Assembly: GCF_007860185.1 (NCBI RefSeq)
Contig: NZ_SJPY01000003.1
Coordinates: 682,001 to 746,000, forward strand
Length of the DNA: 64,000 bases
Source: Novipirellula aureliae
GTDB taxonomy: Bacteria > Planctomycetota > Planctomycetia > Pirellulales > Pirellulaceae
Direction: 5' to 3'
Under the pieces are notes generated by a model, which saw only the letters and a program-made list of their open reading frames with translations, searched no databases and was not told the origin of the DNA. Below are positions 41,437-49,647 of this stretch, piece by piece. The position numbers were made by a program, and so were the translations under genes. Positions within the stretch are counted from its first letter, which is position 1. Each line of letters starts with the position of its first letter.

Positions 41437-41595
41437 CGGTGGCATCCTGCCGCCGGAATCCGGAACGTTAAACAATATGTCGGCGGAATCCGGAACGTTA
41501 AACAATATGCCGCCGGAATCCGGAACGTTAAACAATATGCCGCCGGAATTCGGAACGTTAAACAATATGTCGGCGGCAGGATGCCGCCGCTACGT
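41437..41595. repeat. 30-bp tandem repeat, four copies, between inverted flanks
   Basis: The unit CGGCGGAATCCGGAACGTTA plus AACAATATGC recurs four times (one copy has GAATTC). The array is bracketed by GGCATCCTGCCGCC on the left and its reverse complement GGCGGCAGGATGCC on the right, so the whole block could fold back as one large stem with the repeats in the loop. Confidence 0.85.
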
Positions 41596-41677
41596 GCTAA
41601 GTGGCGCTGTCGTATTAGACGACCTGAGCGGCATCTCGTTTCTAGGTCATCCGTGTCTGCTCCTTGGCAATGCTGGT

Positions 41678-41953
41678 TTACTTTGTGCGAAATCGGCTGA
41701 TCAAGCCACGAATTCCTAGCGTGACCAGCGCGGGGACACCCATAAGGATTGAAATTTTCAGGAAGGGTCCGATGAAGCGGATTGCTCCACGGGGACCATC
41801 GCCCTCGAAACCGCCACCGCCCGATTCCGAAATTCTCGCCCTCATCCCGGCGGCCCATTGAGTCTGATCAAGCGGAGCTATCAGAAAGATGACAAACGCC
41901 GAGGCGAGCATGATGATTAAAATCGGCCGAATCGACTCACGTAACGTTGGCAT
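41678..41953 (-). CDS. Small membrane protein coupled to the DUF4405 gene
   Basis: 91 residues with two helices (IRPILIIMLASAFVIFLIAPL and IGPFLKISILMGVPALVTLGI) separated by a Gly-rich loop (ESGGGGFEGDGPRG). Its ATG overlaps the upstream gene's TAA by one base (TAATG), so the two are translated together. It could be a partner of the cytochrome-like protein; I do not recognise a named family. Confidence 0.65.
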   Translation of the reverse strand: MPTLRESIRPILIIMLASAFVIFLIAPLDQTQWAAGMRARISESGGGGFEGDGPRGAIRFIGPFLKISILMGVPALVTLGIRGLISRFRTK

Positions 41954-42498
41954 TACAAGTCACTCCCTTGCACAACACTGGCTCGTGTGGGTCTGCGTAA
42001 AACGTACCTCCTAAAGTTCGTCACAATCCACTTCCAGTGCATTGCTAAATGAACGCCAATCACAAGCATCAGAAGATTGGCACTGATGTCATGGAGAGCT
42101 GACCAAAATGGGTCGATCGTGAGATGTATGCCCAGTGCGGGTAGTGCAGCTTCTGAAATGACCACACCTGTAAAGGTCGCTGTCACAAAGAGAAAAAACA
42201 AAAGCCAGTCCAGTAGATAGTTAAAGCGTACGTCACCCGGAATCCGCGTCAGAAAGCGTCGAGTAATGCTGACAATCCACTTCCAAGCGAAGATGAGATG
42301 CAGGAATAACGGAATGATAATCAGGAAGCTCGCCCATTCATGGATCGCAATGCCGGTCGCCTGCGGGGCGAGTACCAGCACCATGCCAATAAACATGCAG
42401 AGATCAAGCCAAACACGTAGCTGCGTGCCGCTTGCTTTTCTCTTGCGAGTCGTTTTGGGTCCCGTAGCGTTGATTCTGTTGTTCCTTACTTGTTGCAT
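41953..42498 (-). CDS. DUF4405 membrane protein, cytochrome-b-like
   Basis: 181 residues, four helices. Two similar halves each end in a His-containing helix followed by W-K-W-I-V: FLIIIPLFLHLIFAWKWIV and NLLMLVIGVHLAMHWKWIV. With IHEWASF and ALHDISAN these supply four histidines placed to hold haem b, as in DUF4405 and related cytochrome-b561-like electron carriers. Such proteins often act with flavinylated or iron-sulfur partners, none of which is encoded nearby. The upstream 42499-42577 shares sequence with the leader of the peroxiredoxin gene at 48.4 kb. Confidence 0.75.
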   Translation of the reverse strand: MQQVRNNRINATGPKTTRKRKASGTQLRVWLDLCMFIGMVLVLAPQATGIAIHEWASFLIIIPLFLHLIFAWKWIVSITRRFLTRIPGDVRFNYLLDWLLFFLFVTATFTGVVISEAALPALGIHLTIDPFWSALHDISANLLMLVIGVHLAMHWKWIVTNFRRYVLRRPTRASVVQGSDL

Positions 42499-42577
42499 CC
42501 GTTATGGTTCCACGAGGTATTTCCGCAAGGAGCTCGCAGGATGGTTTTCATCTTGTCTATTTCCTTTGCCAATCAGG

Positions 42578-44359
42578 TTAAAACAGTGGATGTTTGCTTA
42601 CGCTGTCCTTCAGTTTTACGGACTGAACGATGGTCCAGTGTTCGTCGATCTTTCCAGCGTCGTTGAAACGGAAGACGTGAACAACGATCTGGCGCGCGGG
42701 GAAGCCGTCGTCCGCCTTGATCTCCCTATGGGTTTGCAGATAGACGAGGTCGCCGTCGGCCGCCACGTTCTTGAATTCGACTGTTGATTTGGGACGGTTT
42801 TTCCACGGGGGATAGGTTTCCAATGCCTCGACCAGGGCATCAAAGCCATCACCGATCCGCGGATCATGCTGGATGTATTCGCCCGCAAATTTGCGGGCGG
42901 CTTCATAATCGCGGTCGCCCATCACGAGTTGGATGAAGTCCATCGCCGCCTTCTTGTTGGCCTCGCTTTTTTCGACGGCTTTCACAGGCATCTTTGCCTT
43001 GCTGGCGGGACCGGCTTCCGCACGCAACTCGCGGGCGACGGTGAGGTAGTAGTTTCTGGCGGTCGCGTTGACCATGTCGCTGGCGAGTTTGGTCAATGCG
43101 TCTGCTTTGATTTGCTTCGCGTCCTTGTCATCTTTGTTGATGGCAAGCAGGTGATCGGCGAGTTGTGCAGCCCATTGATTGTCGTCGGCGGCCAGCGCGT
43201 CGCGAGCGGATTCCAATAGCTTGTCGGTTCCCCCGGCCAGTTTCGCAACACGGTCCGCTTCAGCCTTGGGAGGTAACGGGAACAAGTTGGATGCGTTGCC
43301 GTCGAACCAGCCAAGGTAGTTGCTAAACGTCTGGCGGACGCCCCATTCAGGATGCCCGTAAAACGGCTGCAAGTAATCATTGCTCGCCAGGTGTTCGGGA
43401 AGCTGCACGTACTCAACCAATTCATCCGGTGTCAGACCTTTGTTGATGCCTTCGACCGTCTTGTCGTGCACGAACTGAACCGCGTCGCGATAGTCGTTCA
43501 GAACCCGTTTGACTTCATCGGCTCCCACGACCGGAAGGGTGTGTCCACCGACCAGGGCGTCGGCGTTATGGTCAGCCAACTTTGAAAGCGTTTGTGCCCA
43601 CCGTCGAGTGATGCGATTGGGTGTACCTCGAATGGCATACAAATTCGGAAAGGATCGGTAGAAGGTGTCTCCAGCGAACAGAACCTTGCCGTCCGGATAC
43701 CAGACGGACACTCCGTCGTTGGTTTCGCCGGGTGACGAGATGAGTTCCAGTTCCACGCCCGCAACGTTGATCGTCTGCCGGTCGACTTCAAGAAAGTGGG
43801 TCGGATTCGTTCCTTCACCGGATGAGAAAACGGCACCGCCGCGTTTCGGATAGCGAACGGGCGCGACACCGTTGTTGATTCGTAGCTCCGGCGGCAGCTT
43901 AAATCCCGCTTGTCTTGCACCTCGCACGTTTTGATAGGTCAGTCCGCCCGCTTTCCACGGTCTCGCTTCGCTACCAAAATTGATGTGTGCCCAAATCTGA
44001 GGCCGTTCGTCGCCGAGAAACGCCGGTGCTCCGCCAGTGTGGTCTCCGTGCGAGTGCGTGTAGATGATGGCCTTGACTGGTTTGTCGGTAATCTCGCGAA
44101 ACTTCGTCGCGATTTTTTCCGCCGCTTCACCCATCATCCCCGTATCAACAATGATCACCCCGTCATCGCCGACAATCATCGAAACGTTGGAAACACTGTA
44201 CCCGACCGCGACGTAGACATCATCAGCAACCTTGACGATCTGCTCAGTGAATTGTGCGTTTTGGTTTCTAAGTCGCTGCGTTGCGTCGTTCGCTTCCTGT
44301 GCTTGAATTGAACTCGCACCAAGTAACAAAAGGCAGAGCGTACGGATAAGTTTTTTCAC
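42578..44359 (-). CDS. Secreted metallo-beta-lactamase-fold hydrolase (alkylsulfatase-like) with C-terminal NTF2-like domain
   Basis: 593 residues with a signal peptide (KKLIRTLCLLLLGASSIQAQ). The MBL domain has MIVGDDGVIIVDTG, the zinc motif THSHGDHTGG, GDTFYRSFPN and a later GGHTLPV histidine. An alkylsulfatase-type dimerisation region follows (YLGWFDGNASNLFPLPP, then helices with LADHLLAINKDDKDAKQIKADAL), as in SdsA1-like enzymes that cleave alkyl sulfates. The last 115 residues look like a SnoaL/NTF2 domain (AMDFIQLVMGDRDYEAARKF ... EHWTIVQ), an uncommon addition. Substrate not determined. Two fragments of related genes lie at 47.5 and 48.5 kb. Confidence 0.86.
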   Translation of the reverse strand: MKKLIRTLCLLLLGASSIQAQEANDATQRLRNQNAQFTEQIVKVADDVYVAVGYSVSNVSMIVGDDGVIIVDTGMMGEAAEKIATKFREITDKPVKAIIYTHSHGDHTGGAPAFLGDERPQIWAHINFGSEARPWKAGGLTYQNVRGARQAGFKLPPELRINNGVAPVRYPKRGGAVFSSGEGTNPTHFLEVDRQTINVAGVELELISSPGETNDGVSVWYPDGKVLFAGDTFYRSFPNLYAIRGTPNRITRRWAQTLSKLADHNADALVGGHTLPVVGADEVKRVLNDYRDAVQFVHDKTVEGINKGLTPDELVEYVQLPEHLASNDYLQPFYGHPEWGVRQTFSNYLGWFDGNASNLFPLPPKAEADRVAKLAGGTDKLLESARDALAADDNQWAAQLADHLLAINKDDKDAKQIKADALTKLASDMVNATARNYYLTVARELRAEAGPASKAKMPVKAVEKSEANKKAAMDFIQLVMGDRDYEAARKFAGEYIQHDPRIGDGFDALVEALETYPPWKNRPKSTVEFKNVAADGDLVYLQTHREIKADDGFPARQIVVHVFRFNDAGKIDEHWTIVQSVKLKDSVSKHPLF

Positions 44360-44403
44360 GAGATTGGTCCTTCGAGAAAGTTCTAGCGGAACAACGCAAG
44401 CAA

Positions 44404-44503
44404 ATCGGTTTGACTCGACTGATTGTTTAACGCCAAGCCATAGGCGACCGCTTATGGAAAAGCTGACGCCTTCGGCTAAGCGTTAAACGATTCAATCGAC
44501 AGC
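44404..44503. repeat. 100-bp inverted-repeat element, copy A
   Basis: Runs from ATCGGTTTGACTCGACTG to CGATTCAATCGACAGCC with internal GTTTAACG ... CGTTAAAC arms. The reverse complement recurs at 59366-59466 with only a handful of differences. It lies in the gap between the MBL hydrolase start and the marR stop. Confidence 0.85.
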
Positions 44504-44527
44504 CCGCTTGCGCCCTTCCGCTACAGG

Positions 44528-44977
44528 TTATTTGATTCGTTCGTTTGTTAGGTTCTTCTGCATCTTTCGCAGAACGTTTTGCGTCGTTTCTAGTTCCGAC
44601 TTCGAGACGCCCTTGAGCGTGGTTTTTCGCAAGTCGTCCAACAGGGGCAGGACGGTTTGAAGTTTCTGCTCGCCTCGTCGAGTCAATCCGACCTTCACGA
44701 TACGAGCGTCTTCGCTCGATTCGCTCCGCTCAACGAACTTCTGCTCAACGAGTCGATCCAGCTGGCGTTTCACCGTCGTGGGATCACGAATCATCAACAA
44801 CGCCAACTCGCTCATGCTCAGCGGCTGGCCGGCATCTGACAGAGTGATAAGCGTTTGGGTTTCCTCCGGCGAAAACGGCCAACCCGCGTTCTTCAACACC
44901 GCCGCCATTCCCGCACGAATCTGATATGCAACTCGCCCGATCGCGAACCCTGGCGACGATTCAGCATCAAAGTGCAT
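44528..44977 (-). CDS. MarR-family transcriptional regulator
   Basis: 149 residues from the ATG at 44977, which overlaps the doxX-like stop by 11 bp; the frame extends further upstream inside that gene. The winged helix-turn-helix is clear: LTSDAGQPLSMSELALLM-type helix with DPTTVKRQLDRLVEQKFVERSE recognition helix and a wing DARIVKVGLTRRGEQKL. MarR proteins are usually repressors released by small aromatic or oxidising ligands. Likely targets are its own operon or the adjacent MBL gene (inference). Confidence 0.88.
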   Translation of the reverse strand: MHFDAESSPGFAIGRVAYQIRAGMAAVLKNAGWPFSPEETQTLITLSDAGQPLSMSELALLMIRDPTTVKRQLDRLVEQKFVERSESSEDARIVKVGLTRRGEQKLQTVLPLLDDLRKTTLKGVSKSELETTQNVLRKMQKNLTNERIK

Positions 44978-45428
44978 CTTCGCCTCCAGCCAACTCGGTG
45001 GTTGCGGTACTGGTTGGTCCGGCAAAGATTGGGCGATACCAGTCAAAGTAGCAGTAGAGCAGAAACACGCATGCTGCAAAGTCGGGAAGCCCGACGACGA
45101 CGTACTTGTGAGCGAAAAAGGTCACATACAGCAAGATATTGAACGCATAGGGCAGCGACATCAGGACCGCTAGCGGAGCAGTCCGCGGGAAGAACATCAG
45201 TCCGCCAGCGACCGTTTTAAACAAGCCTACCCAGAAAATCAGATAGCCTGTCTTCTCGATCGCAATCATGAATTGGCCAACCTCATCCGGTGTCTGACCC
45301 ACGGGATAGCCGCGCATGGCGAACCCCATCGTCATGATCCCTGTCCCGAACAGGAACAGTGCGAAGAGTATCCGTACGACGAAGGCGAGGCGTGGAAGTC
45401 GAACGCTGCGTGTTTCAGATGGAGCCAT
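44967..45428 (-). CDS. DoxX-like membrane protein
   Basis: 153 residues with four helices. LPRLAFVVRILFALFLFGTGIMTMGF and the following EKTGYLIFWVGLFKTVAGGLMFF segment resemble the DoxX family (helix, Gly-rich turn, helix with K-x-x-x-G). These proteins are poorly understood; some take part in thiol or sulfur stress. It is the first gene of an operon with marR. Confidence 0.75.
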   Translation of the reverse strand: MAPSETRSVRLPRLAFVVRILFALFLFGTGIMTMGFAMRGYPVGQTPDEVGQFMIAIEKTGYLIFWVGLFKTVAGGLMFFPRTAPLAVLMSLPYAFNILLYVTFFAHKYVVVGLPDFAACVFLLYCYFDWYRPIFAGPTSTATTELAGGEDAL

Positions 45429-45442
45429 ATCACTTGGTTGAT

Positions 45443-45478
45443 GTGAGTTAAAGTTGCACGTTTGTTTTTATCACTCAC
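45443..45478. promoter_or_regulatory. Possible operator before the DoxX-MarR operon
   Basis: GTGAGT (45443-45448) and its complement ACTCAC (45473-45478) flank an AT-rich stretch, 15 bp upstream of the operon start. A MarR dimer could bind here, but the 24-bp spacing is long and the match short. Confidence 0.25.
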
Positions 45479-45700
45479 GGGGATAGACCACGTAAGTCTA
45501 GTGCCTGTATTCTACAGCTAAATATCGACTAGTCAATGCTGGCGGAGAAAAAGTTGGGCGTGGCCTCACTCGTTCCAGTATTTCGGGTCGTCTAAGGCAC
45601 TAGAGCAACGGACGGTTTCTTGGCAATTCTCAATCGTGCCGGGCGTCCGTTCCGCCACCATCCACGCGACTGCGTTTTGAGGTGAGATCGGGTAGGTTGC

Positions 45701-45880
45701 TTGAAGACCTTGGACACAGGCGGGCTTGAACCCGAAGCGAGAATCCTGTCCTTTGAAACGCCGAAAGATCTCGGCCGGTGGTTCAAGGTGAATCACGCCA
45801 CCGAAAGTGAACGGTGGGTGAAGGTATTCAAGAAGAAGTCTGGGATTCCGAGGGTGACTTGGGACGCTCTTCCGTTTGAT
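45701..45880 (+). pseudogene. YdeI/OmdA-family fragment
   Basis: The plus strand reads ILSFETPKDLGRWFKVNHAT followed by ESERWVKVFKKKSGIPRVTW, the opening of YdeI-type proteins (F-x-T-P-x-x-F-x-x-W-L-x-x-N-H). After about 50 residues the match stops and the reading frame runs into the 3' end of the oppositely oriented lipoprotein gene. The remaining two thirds of the family are missing, so this is a truncated remnant. Confidence 0.7.
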
Positions 45881-46364
45881 GTAAAAATCCCACATCGTAG
45901 AGAATTTTCCAGGATCCGTCATTCTGCTTTTCCCAAATATGCAACGCTTTAAATCGGTCGGTCGTGAATATATCGTAGGCGATATTGCCCTCCACTCTTA
46001 TCTCAAGATACTCTCTGTCTTTCTTCCAGTCGTTATTGGCAACCGGCGTGAGATTCCCATCACTTTGAGCCGCTCTTTCCCGGCAAAATTCCGTAATATC
46101 CTCACGATCCCACACATACGGTTCCGTATGCAAGCGCTTGGCATTGTCAGCAAAGAAGCTATCAACTTTCAAGAAGTCACCCGCCGCCCAAGCCGTTTCA
46201 TAGCCTTCAATCGAAGTCATCAGCAAGTCCATCTCCGCATCAGCGTCCATCTCCGCATCAGGGGATGAATCATGGCAACCGCTATCCAATAGTGTGGTCA
46301 GTGCTAGGATCATTGATAACGCTGCCATCATTTTTTTTGTCTTCACTTTTTGTCTCCAATTCAA
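45828..46364 (-). CDS. Lipoprotein with DUF4440/SnoaL-like domain
   Basis: 178 residues from a TTG at 46364, or 167 from the ATG at 46331. The TTG start supplies the positively charged n-region (NWRQKVKTKK) before ALSMILALTTLLDSGC, a lipobox with Cys about residue 30. The domain starts LLMTSIEGYETAWAAGDFLKV and ends DGSWKILYDVGF, the usual frame of DUF4440/NTF2-like proteins. Function unknown. Its 3' end runs over the YdeI remnant on the other strand. Confidence 0.75.
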   Translation of the reverse strand: MNWRQKVKTKKMMAALSMILALTTLLDSGCHDSSPDAEMDADAEMDLLMTSIEGYETAWAAGDFLKVDSFFADNAKRLHTEPYVWDREDITEFCRERAAQSDGNLTPVANNDWKKDREYLEIRVEGNIAYDIFTTDRFKALHIWEKQNDGSWKILYDVGFLHQTEERPKSPSESQTSS

Positions 46365-46547
46365 TGACTTTCATACCCTTTCCATTCGGCCACCAAAACG
46401 CCGCAATTGCGAAATATACAAACATTATCCGTCTGGGGGCAGTGCCATTCGTCTCGCTACCCGCACGAGAATGACACACGTGGCAAGGGAGAAAGCGGAA
46501 TGGGGCGTCGGCTACCTCGCACAGCGGTCCATCGCGTATCGCTGGCG
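46365..46547. other. Intergenic, no supported gene
   Basis: Divergent region between the lipoprotein gene and the AlkD-like remnant. No feature recognised. Confidence 0.35.
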
Positions 46548-46920
46548 AATATCAAGAACGACGCGTCCGAGGAAATCCTCGAGCTTTCCGAGCGTCGGTT
46601 GGATGATGGGCACGACCTGATGAACGGCACGAATTGATGAACAAGGCAATCGGATGGATGCTTCGCGAAATCGGCAAGCGTGATCCGTCTCGATTGGAAA
46701 ATTTATTGGGTTCTTCAGAAGCATTTGTGGGTTAAAATGAAGTTGCGGAAGCCCGTTTTTGAAGAAACATGCCAAAACGATGCCGCGTTACTCAATTGAA
46801 AAGCTATCGAGGGAAAACCGAACGAAATGGATAAATCATTGCCCCGCCTACAATCCCTACACCATGGTTGAGCGTCGCGTCGAAGGAGTGCTCGGCACCT
46901 TGATGGAGGAATCGAAGTGA
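46548..46920 (+). pseudogene. AlkD-like DNA alkylation repair protein, frameshifted C-terminal remnant
   Basis: Three frames in turn match the end of the AlkD HEAT-repeat family: ILELSERRLDDGHDLM, then NKAIGWMLREIGKRDPSRLE (from 46637), then TMPRYSIEKLSRENRTKW, ending at 46920. The first break is a 17-bp insertion bounded by the direct repeat TGATGAAC (46618 and 46635). The N-terminal two thirds are absent. The old stop codon overlaps the csaA GTG start, so the two genes were probably once coupled. Confidence 0.75.
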
Positions 46921-47264
46921 ACGAGATGGGAATCATTACTTGGCAAGAGTTTGAAAACGTTGATCTGCGAGCCGGCACAGTCACGGCGGTCGAAGATTTT
47001 CCGCAGGCTCGCAAACCAGCCTACAAGGTCACGGTCGACTTTGGCCCTGAGATTGGCGTGAAACGCACGAGTGCGCAAATCACAGTGAACTACACCAAAG
47101 AGGAACTGGTCGGCCGGCAAGTGATTGGCGTCGTGAACTTTCCACGCAAGCAGATCGGTCCAATCATGTCCGAGTTCCTAATCGTCGGATTCTATCGCGA
47201 TGACGGATCGGTCATCCTAGCGGTCCCAGACAAGTCAATCTCCAACGGTGCAAAGTTGGCGTGA
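46917..47264 (+). CDS. csaA: CsaA-type tRNA-binding-domain chaperone
   Basis: 115 residues, close to the usual 110. An OB-fold tRNA-binding domain is evident: [20 protein letters not shown], then [40 protein letters not shown] and the closing [10 protein letters not shown]. CsaA assists protein export or refolding in bacteria. GGAGGA (46905-46910) is 6 bp before GTG 46917 but 15 bp before ATG 46926, so GTG is chosen. Confidence 0.9.
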   Translation: MNEMGIITWQEFENVDLRAGTVTAVEDFPQARKPAYKVTVDFGPEIGVKRTSAQITVNYTKEELVGRQVIGVVNFPRKQIGPIMSEFLIVGFYRDDGSVILAVPDKSISNGAKLA

Positions 47265-47433
47265 ACGAAAAGCTGAGTGGTGCAGGCGATGGGCAAGCAA
47301 CCGGATCGTCTATGGCGAATTGGGCGAAGAGCACGCGATGGATTTAGTCGCCAATCGTGACGTTGGTTAGCGGCCGGGCGCAAGCCCTCCGGTTTTGAAA
47401 TGCTCTACCATGTGGGATTGGACGGCTAAGCGT
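47265..47433. other. Intergenic; short GNRA-type hairpin
   Basis: GGGC-GCAA-GCCC at about 47376-47387 could form a small hairpin. No gene supported. Confidence 0.3.
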
Positions 47434-47565
47434 ATCGACGATAATAACGCCGTCATCGCCAACAATCATCGACATATTGGCTCCGTGCAACCCAACGGCG
47501 GTGAAAATGTTGTCGGTAACTTTGCTTACTTTTTTCTCGAGCGGATGGTGCTGTGCATTGAGCAT
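47434..47565 (-). pseudogene. Metallo-beta-lactamase hydrolase fragment 1
   Basis: The minus strand reads VSKVTDNIFTAVGLHGANMS followed by MIVGDDGVIIVDT, aligning with VVKVADDVYVAVGYSVSNVS-type sequence near the N-terminus of the hydrolase at 42.6-44.4 kb. The similarity ends before the zinc motif, and no signal peptide precedes it. A decayed relative, more diverged than fragment 2. Confidence 0.75.
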
Positions 47566-47728
47566 TCGGAAGCGCCCTCTCGAGCTCCAGTTGCGTCTGC
47601 CTACCCGCGATTCAGGTGGTTAGCACCGTACGGACCAAAAGAACAATGGTTCTTCAACTTGTGTTCATTGCATTGTTCTTCTGTATGTCCGAATTTGAAT
47701 GTGTCGCGTCAAGGAAAGACCGGGCGGG

Positions 47729-48379
47729 TCATGCAAGATCACGCAAGGCGGTGACGATCTCATCGGGCTCGGCTCGTTTCCGATAGTCGACGTCAACGAA
47801 ACGCCATGTCACGACACCTTGCCGATTAATCACGAAGGTTGCGGGGATTGGCAAAACGCTTCCGTTTCCGCCGTTGATGTCGGCCAAGTCCAGCTTCCGA
47901 TCATTCCGCATGTGATTGAGAATCATGTCGGGGACTTTCCACGCAACTCCATACTCAGCCGCAACGCGAGCGTTCAAATCCGAAAGCACGGGGAACGCTA
48001 AAGCCTCTTGTTCGGCCTGCGAAAGCGATTCATCAGGCACCTGCGGACTGATCGCGACAAGCTCTGCTCCCAACGACTGAATGTCGGGTAATCGCTGCTG
48101 CATCGCTCGCAGTTGCAAGCTGCAATACGGGCACCAGCTACCTCGGTAAAATGTTACAACAACCGGCCCGTTGGCCAGCAACGTTGACAACGATACGGAT
48201 TCACCGCGAGGGCTCGGCAGTTCGAAGTCAGGAGCTTTTCTTCCGACCTCGATCGCGTTGTCACCCGCCTGAAACGCATCGGCAGATGACAACAGTTCGT
48301 CGACTCGTTTCGCAAACTCTGGATTGTTCTTCCGCGTGTTGGCGAACTTCTCTTCGGTTTGTTCTCGTAGAGTGGTCAT
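47729..48379 (-). CDS. Peroxiredoxin-like protein (AhpC/TSA family)
   Basis: 216 residues, thioredoxin fold. VGRKAPDFELPSPRGESVSL opens the domain and VVVTFYRGSWCPYCSLQLRA holds the catalytic pair C-P-Y-C. Middle and end segments (LGAELVAISPQVPDES, ATFVINRQGVVTWRFVDVDY) are typical of the planctomycete and proteobacterial peroxiredoxin-like group that reduces peroxides with thiols. An N-terminal helical extension of about 45 residues precedes the domain. The gene's leader is homologous to that of the DUF4405 gene. Confidence 0.88.
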   Translation of the reverse strand: MTTLREQTEEKFANTRKNNPEFAKRVDELLSSADAFQAGDNAIEVGRKAPDFELPSPRGESVSLSTLLANGPVVVTFYRGSWCPYCSLQLRAMQQRLPDIQSLGAELVAISPQVPDESLSQAEQEALAFPVLSDLNARVAAEYGVAWKVPDMILNHMRNDRKLDLADINGGNGSVLPIPATFVINRQGVVTWRFVDVDYRKRAEPDEIVTALRDLA

Positions 48380-48384
48380 TGGTA

Positions 48385-48560
48385 TTTCCTTGAGGGACTC
48401 TCAGGATGGTTTTCATCTTGTTTATCTCCTCTCCAATTGGTTTCGAGTCGTGGGTGTTTGCCAACGCTGTCTTTCTATGCCGCTGGGCTGCATCATTCGC
48501 TTCCTGGGCTTGGATTTGAACGCGCACCCAGTACTAAGAAGCTGAGAGTCGTGCTAGGTG
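48385..48560 (-). pseudogene. Metallo-beta-lactamase hydrolase remnant 2 with internal deletion
   Basis: On the minus strand IQAQEANDAAQRHR copies the mature start of the hydrolase at 44.3 kb (IQAQEANDATQRLR), and a few bases later the sequence jumps to the region around that gene's stop codon and trailer, including GATGAAAACCATCCTG and GGAAATACC. Nearly the entire coding region is deleted. What remains forms the leader of the peroxiredoxin gene. Confidence 0.75.
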
Positions 48561-48585
48561 GTCCCGTCACCTGAAGGCGATAACA

Positions 48586-48918
48586 TCAGGCCTTCTTGAC
48601 AAACTCGGATTTCAGCGACATCGCTCCGATACCGTCGATTTTACAGTCGATGTCGTGATCGCCGTCGACGATGCGGATGTTCTTCACTTTCGTGCCACCT
48701 TTCACGACGCCACCATTGAACTTCAGGTCTTTGATGACGATGACAGAGTCGCCGTTTTCAAGCACATTGCCGTTCGCATCGCGAGTCGCCTCCTCTTCCG
48801 CGGCAGCCGCTTCGTCGGCCGGCGACCATTCGTGGGCGCATGTTGGGCAGACAAGGAGTGGCCCATCTTCGTAGGTGTATTCGCCGTCACATTGCGGGCA
48901 GTTGGGTAGATCGCTCAT
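48586..48918 (-). CDS. yjdM: YjdM (PhnA-type) zinc-ribbon protein
   Basis: 110 residues, the normal length. An N-terminal zinc ribbon ([21 protein letters not shown], residues 7-27) and a C-terminal domain with [20 protein letters not shown] and [20 protein letters not shown]. Formerly named PhnA, but the family is not the phosphonoacetate hydrolase; its role is unclear. Confidence 0.93.
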   Translation of the reverse strand: MSDLPNCPQCDGEYTYEDGPLLVCPTCAHEWSPADEAAAAEEEATRDANGNVLENGDSVIVIKDLKFNGGVVKGGTKVKNIRIVDGDHDIDCKIDGIGAMSLKSEFVKKA

Positions 48919-49248
48919 TCGTTCGTTGCTGGAGGATGTTCAATGAAATGTTGCGATGATTATCCCTTTTCGCGGTCGTTTGACAAGGCGATTGAATCCG
49001 AGGCGAAGGCGTGAGCGTTTATCCGATTGGTTCAATCCAATGGATCGTGTTCTCAAGCATTTTCGTGTTCTCAAGCATTTTCGGGGCCGTTGTGGGACAA
49101 GCTTCTAGCTTGTTAGCGGTTTGATATCAGGCAAGGGTGCCTGTTCCACGCGGGGCGCACCAAAAATCGGACTGTTCAAAACGTTCTTTTCGGCAACAAT
49201 AGCTTGCCTACAAACAGAACTCCGCTCAATCCAGAGAGTCCTCCTGAA
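48919..49248. other. Divergent intergenic region with a triloop hairpin
   Basis: 330 bp without a gene. It contains a direct repeat (GTTCTCAAGCATTTTCG twice, about 49049-49083) and the perfect hairpin ACAAGCT-TCT-AGCTTGT at 49097-49113, the same design as the array hairpins, here as a single copy. CAGGCA-AGG-GTGCCTG follows at about 49131. Confidence 0.6.
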
Positions 49249-49647
49249 ATGATGAATAACCGTTTGCAACGTTTCCTCGCCGCAAAAACATATGCCGTCG
49301 CCGGCGCATCGAATCGGCAACACAAATACGGCAACCAAGTCTTCCGTGCCCTGATCGCCGCTGGCCGCGAGACCTACCCGCTCAATCCCGCCCAAGATGA
49401 AATCGAAGGGCACCGAGCGTATCCGTCGATCGCCGATCTGCCGCTTGTCCCCGAAGCGATCTCGATCATAACGCCGCCGGAGGTCACACGGCGAGTGATC
49501 GCCGACGCGATCGCCGCTGGCGTGCAACACATCTGGATGCAACCTGGAGCCGAAGACGAGCAGGCCAGCGAATCGGCACGCGCGGCCGGCATCAACGTCA
49601 TCGACGACGGCAGCTGCATTCTCGTGCTATTGGCTCGTCAATCATGA
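49249..49647 (+). CDS. CoA-binding domain protein (YccU-like)
   Basis: 132 residues. A Rossmann-type CoA_binding_2 domain: YAVAGASNRQHKYGNQVFRA, LNPAQDEIEGHRAYPSIADL, AISIITPPEVTRRVIADAIA and HIWMQPGAEDEQASESA. Members bind CoA but have no settled function. The ATG at 49249 matches the family start; the frame also stays open upstream to 49204. Confidence 0.9.
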   Translation: MMNNRLQRFLAAKTYAVAGASNRQHKYGNQVFRALIAAGRETYPLNPAQDEIEGHRAYPSIADLPLVPEAISIITPPEVTRRVIADAIAAGVQHIWMQPGAEDEQASESARAAGINVIDDGSCILVLLARQS

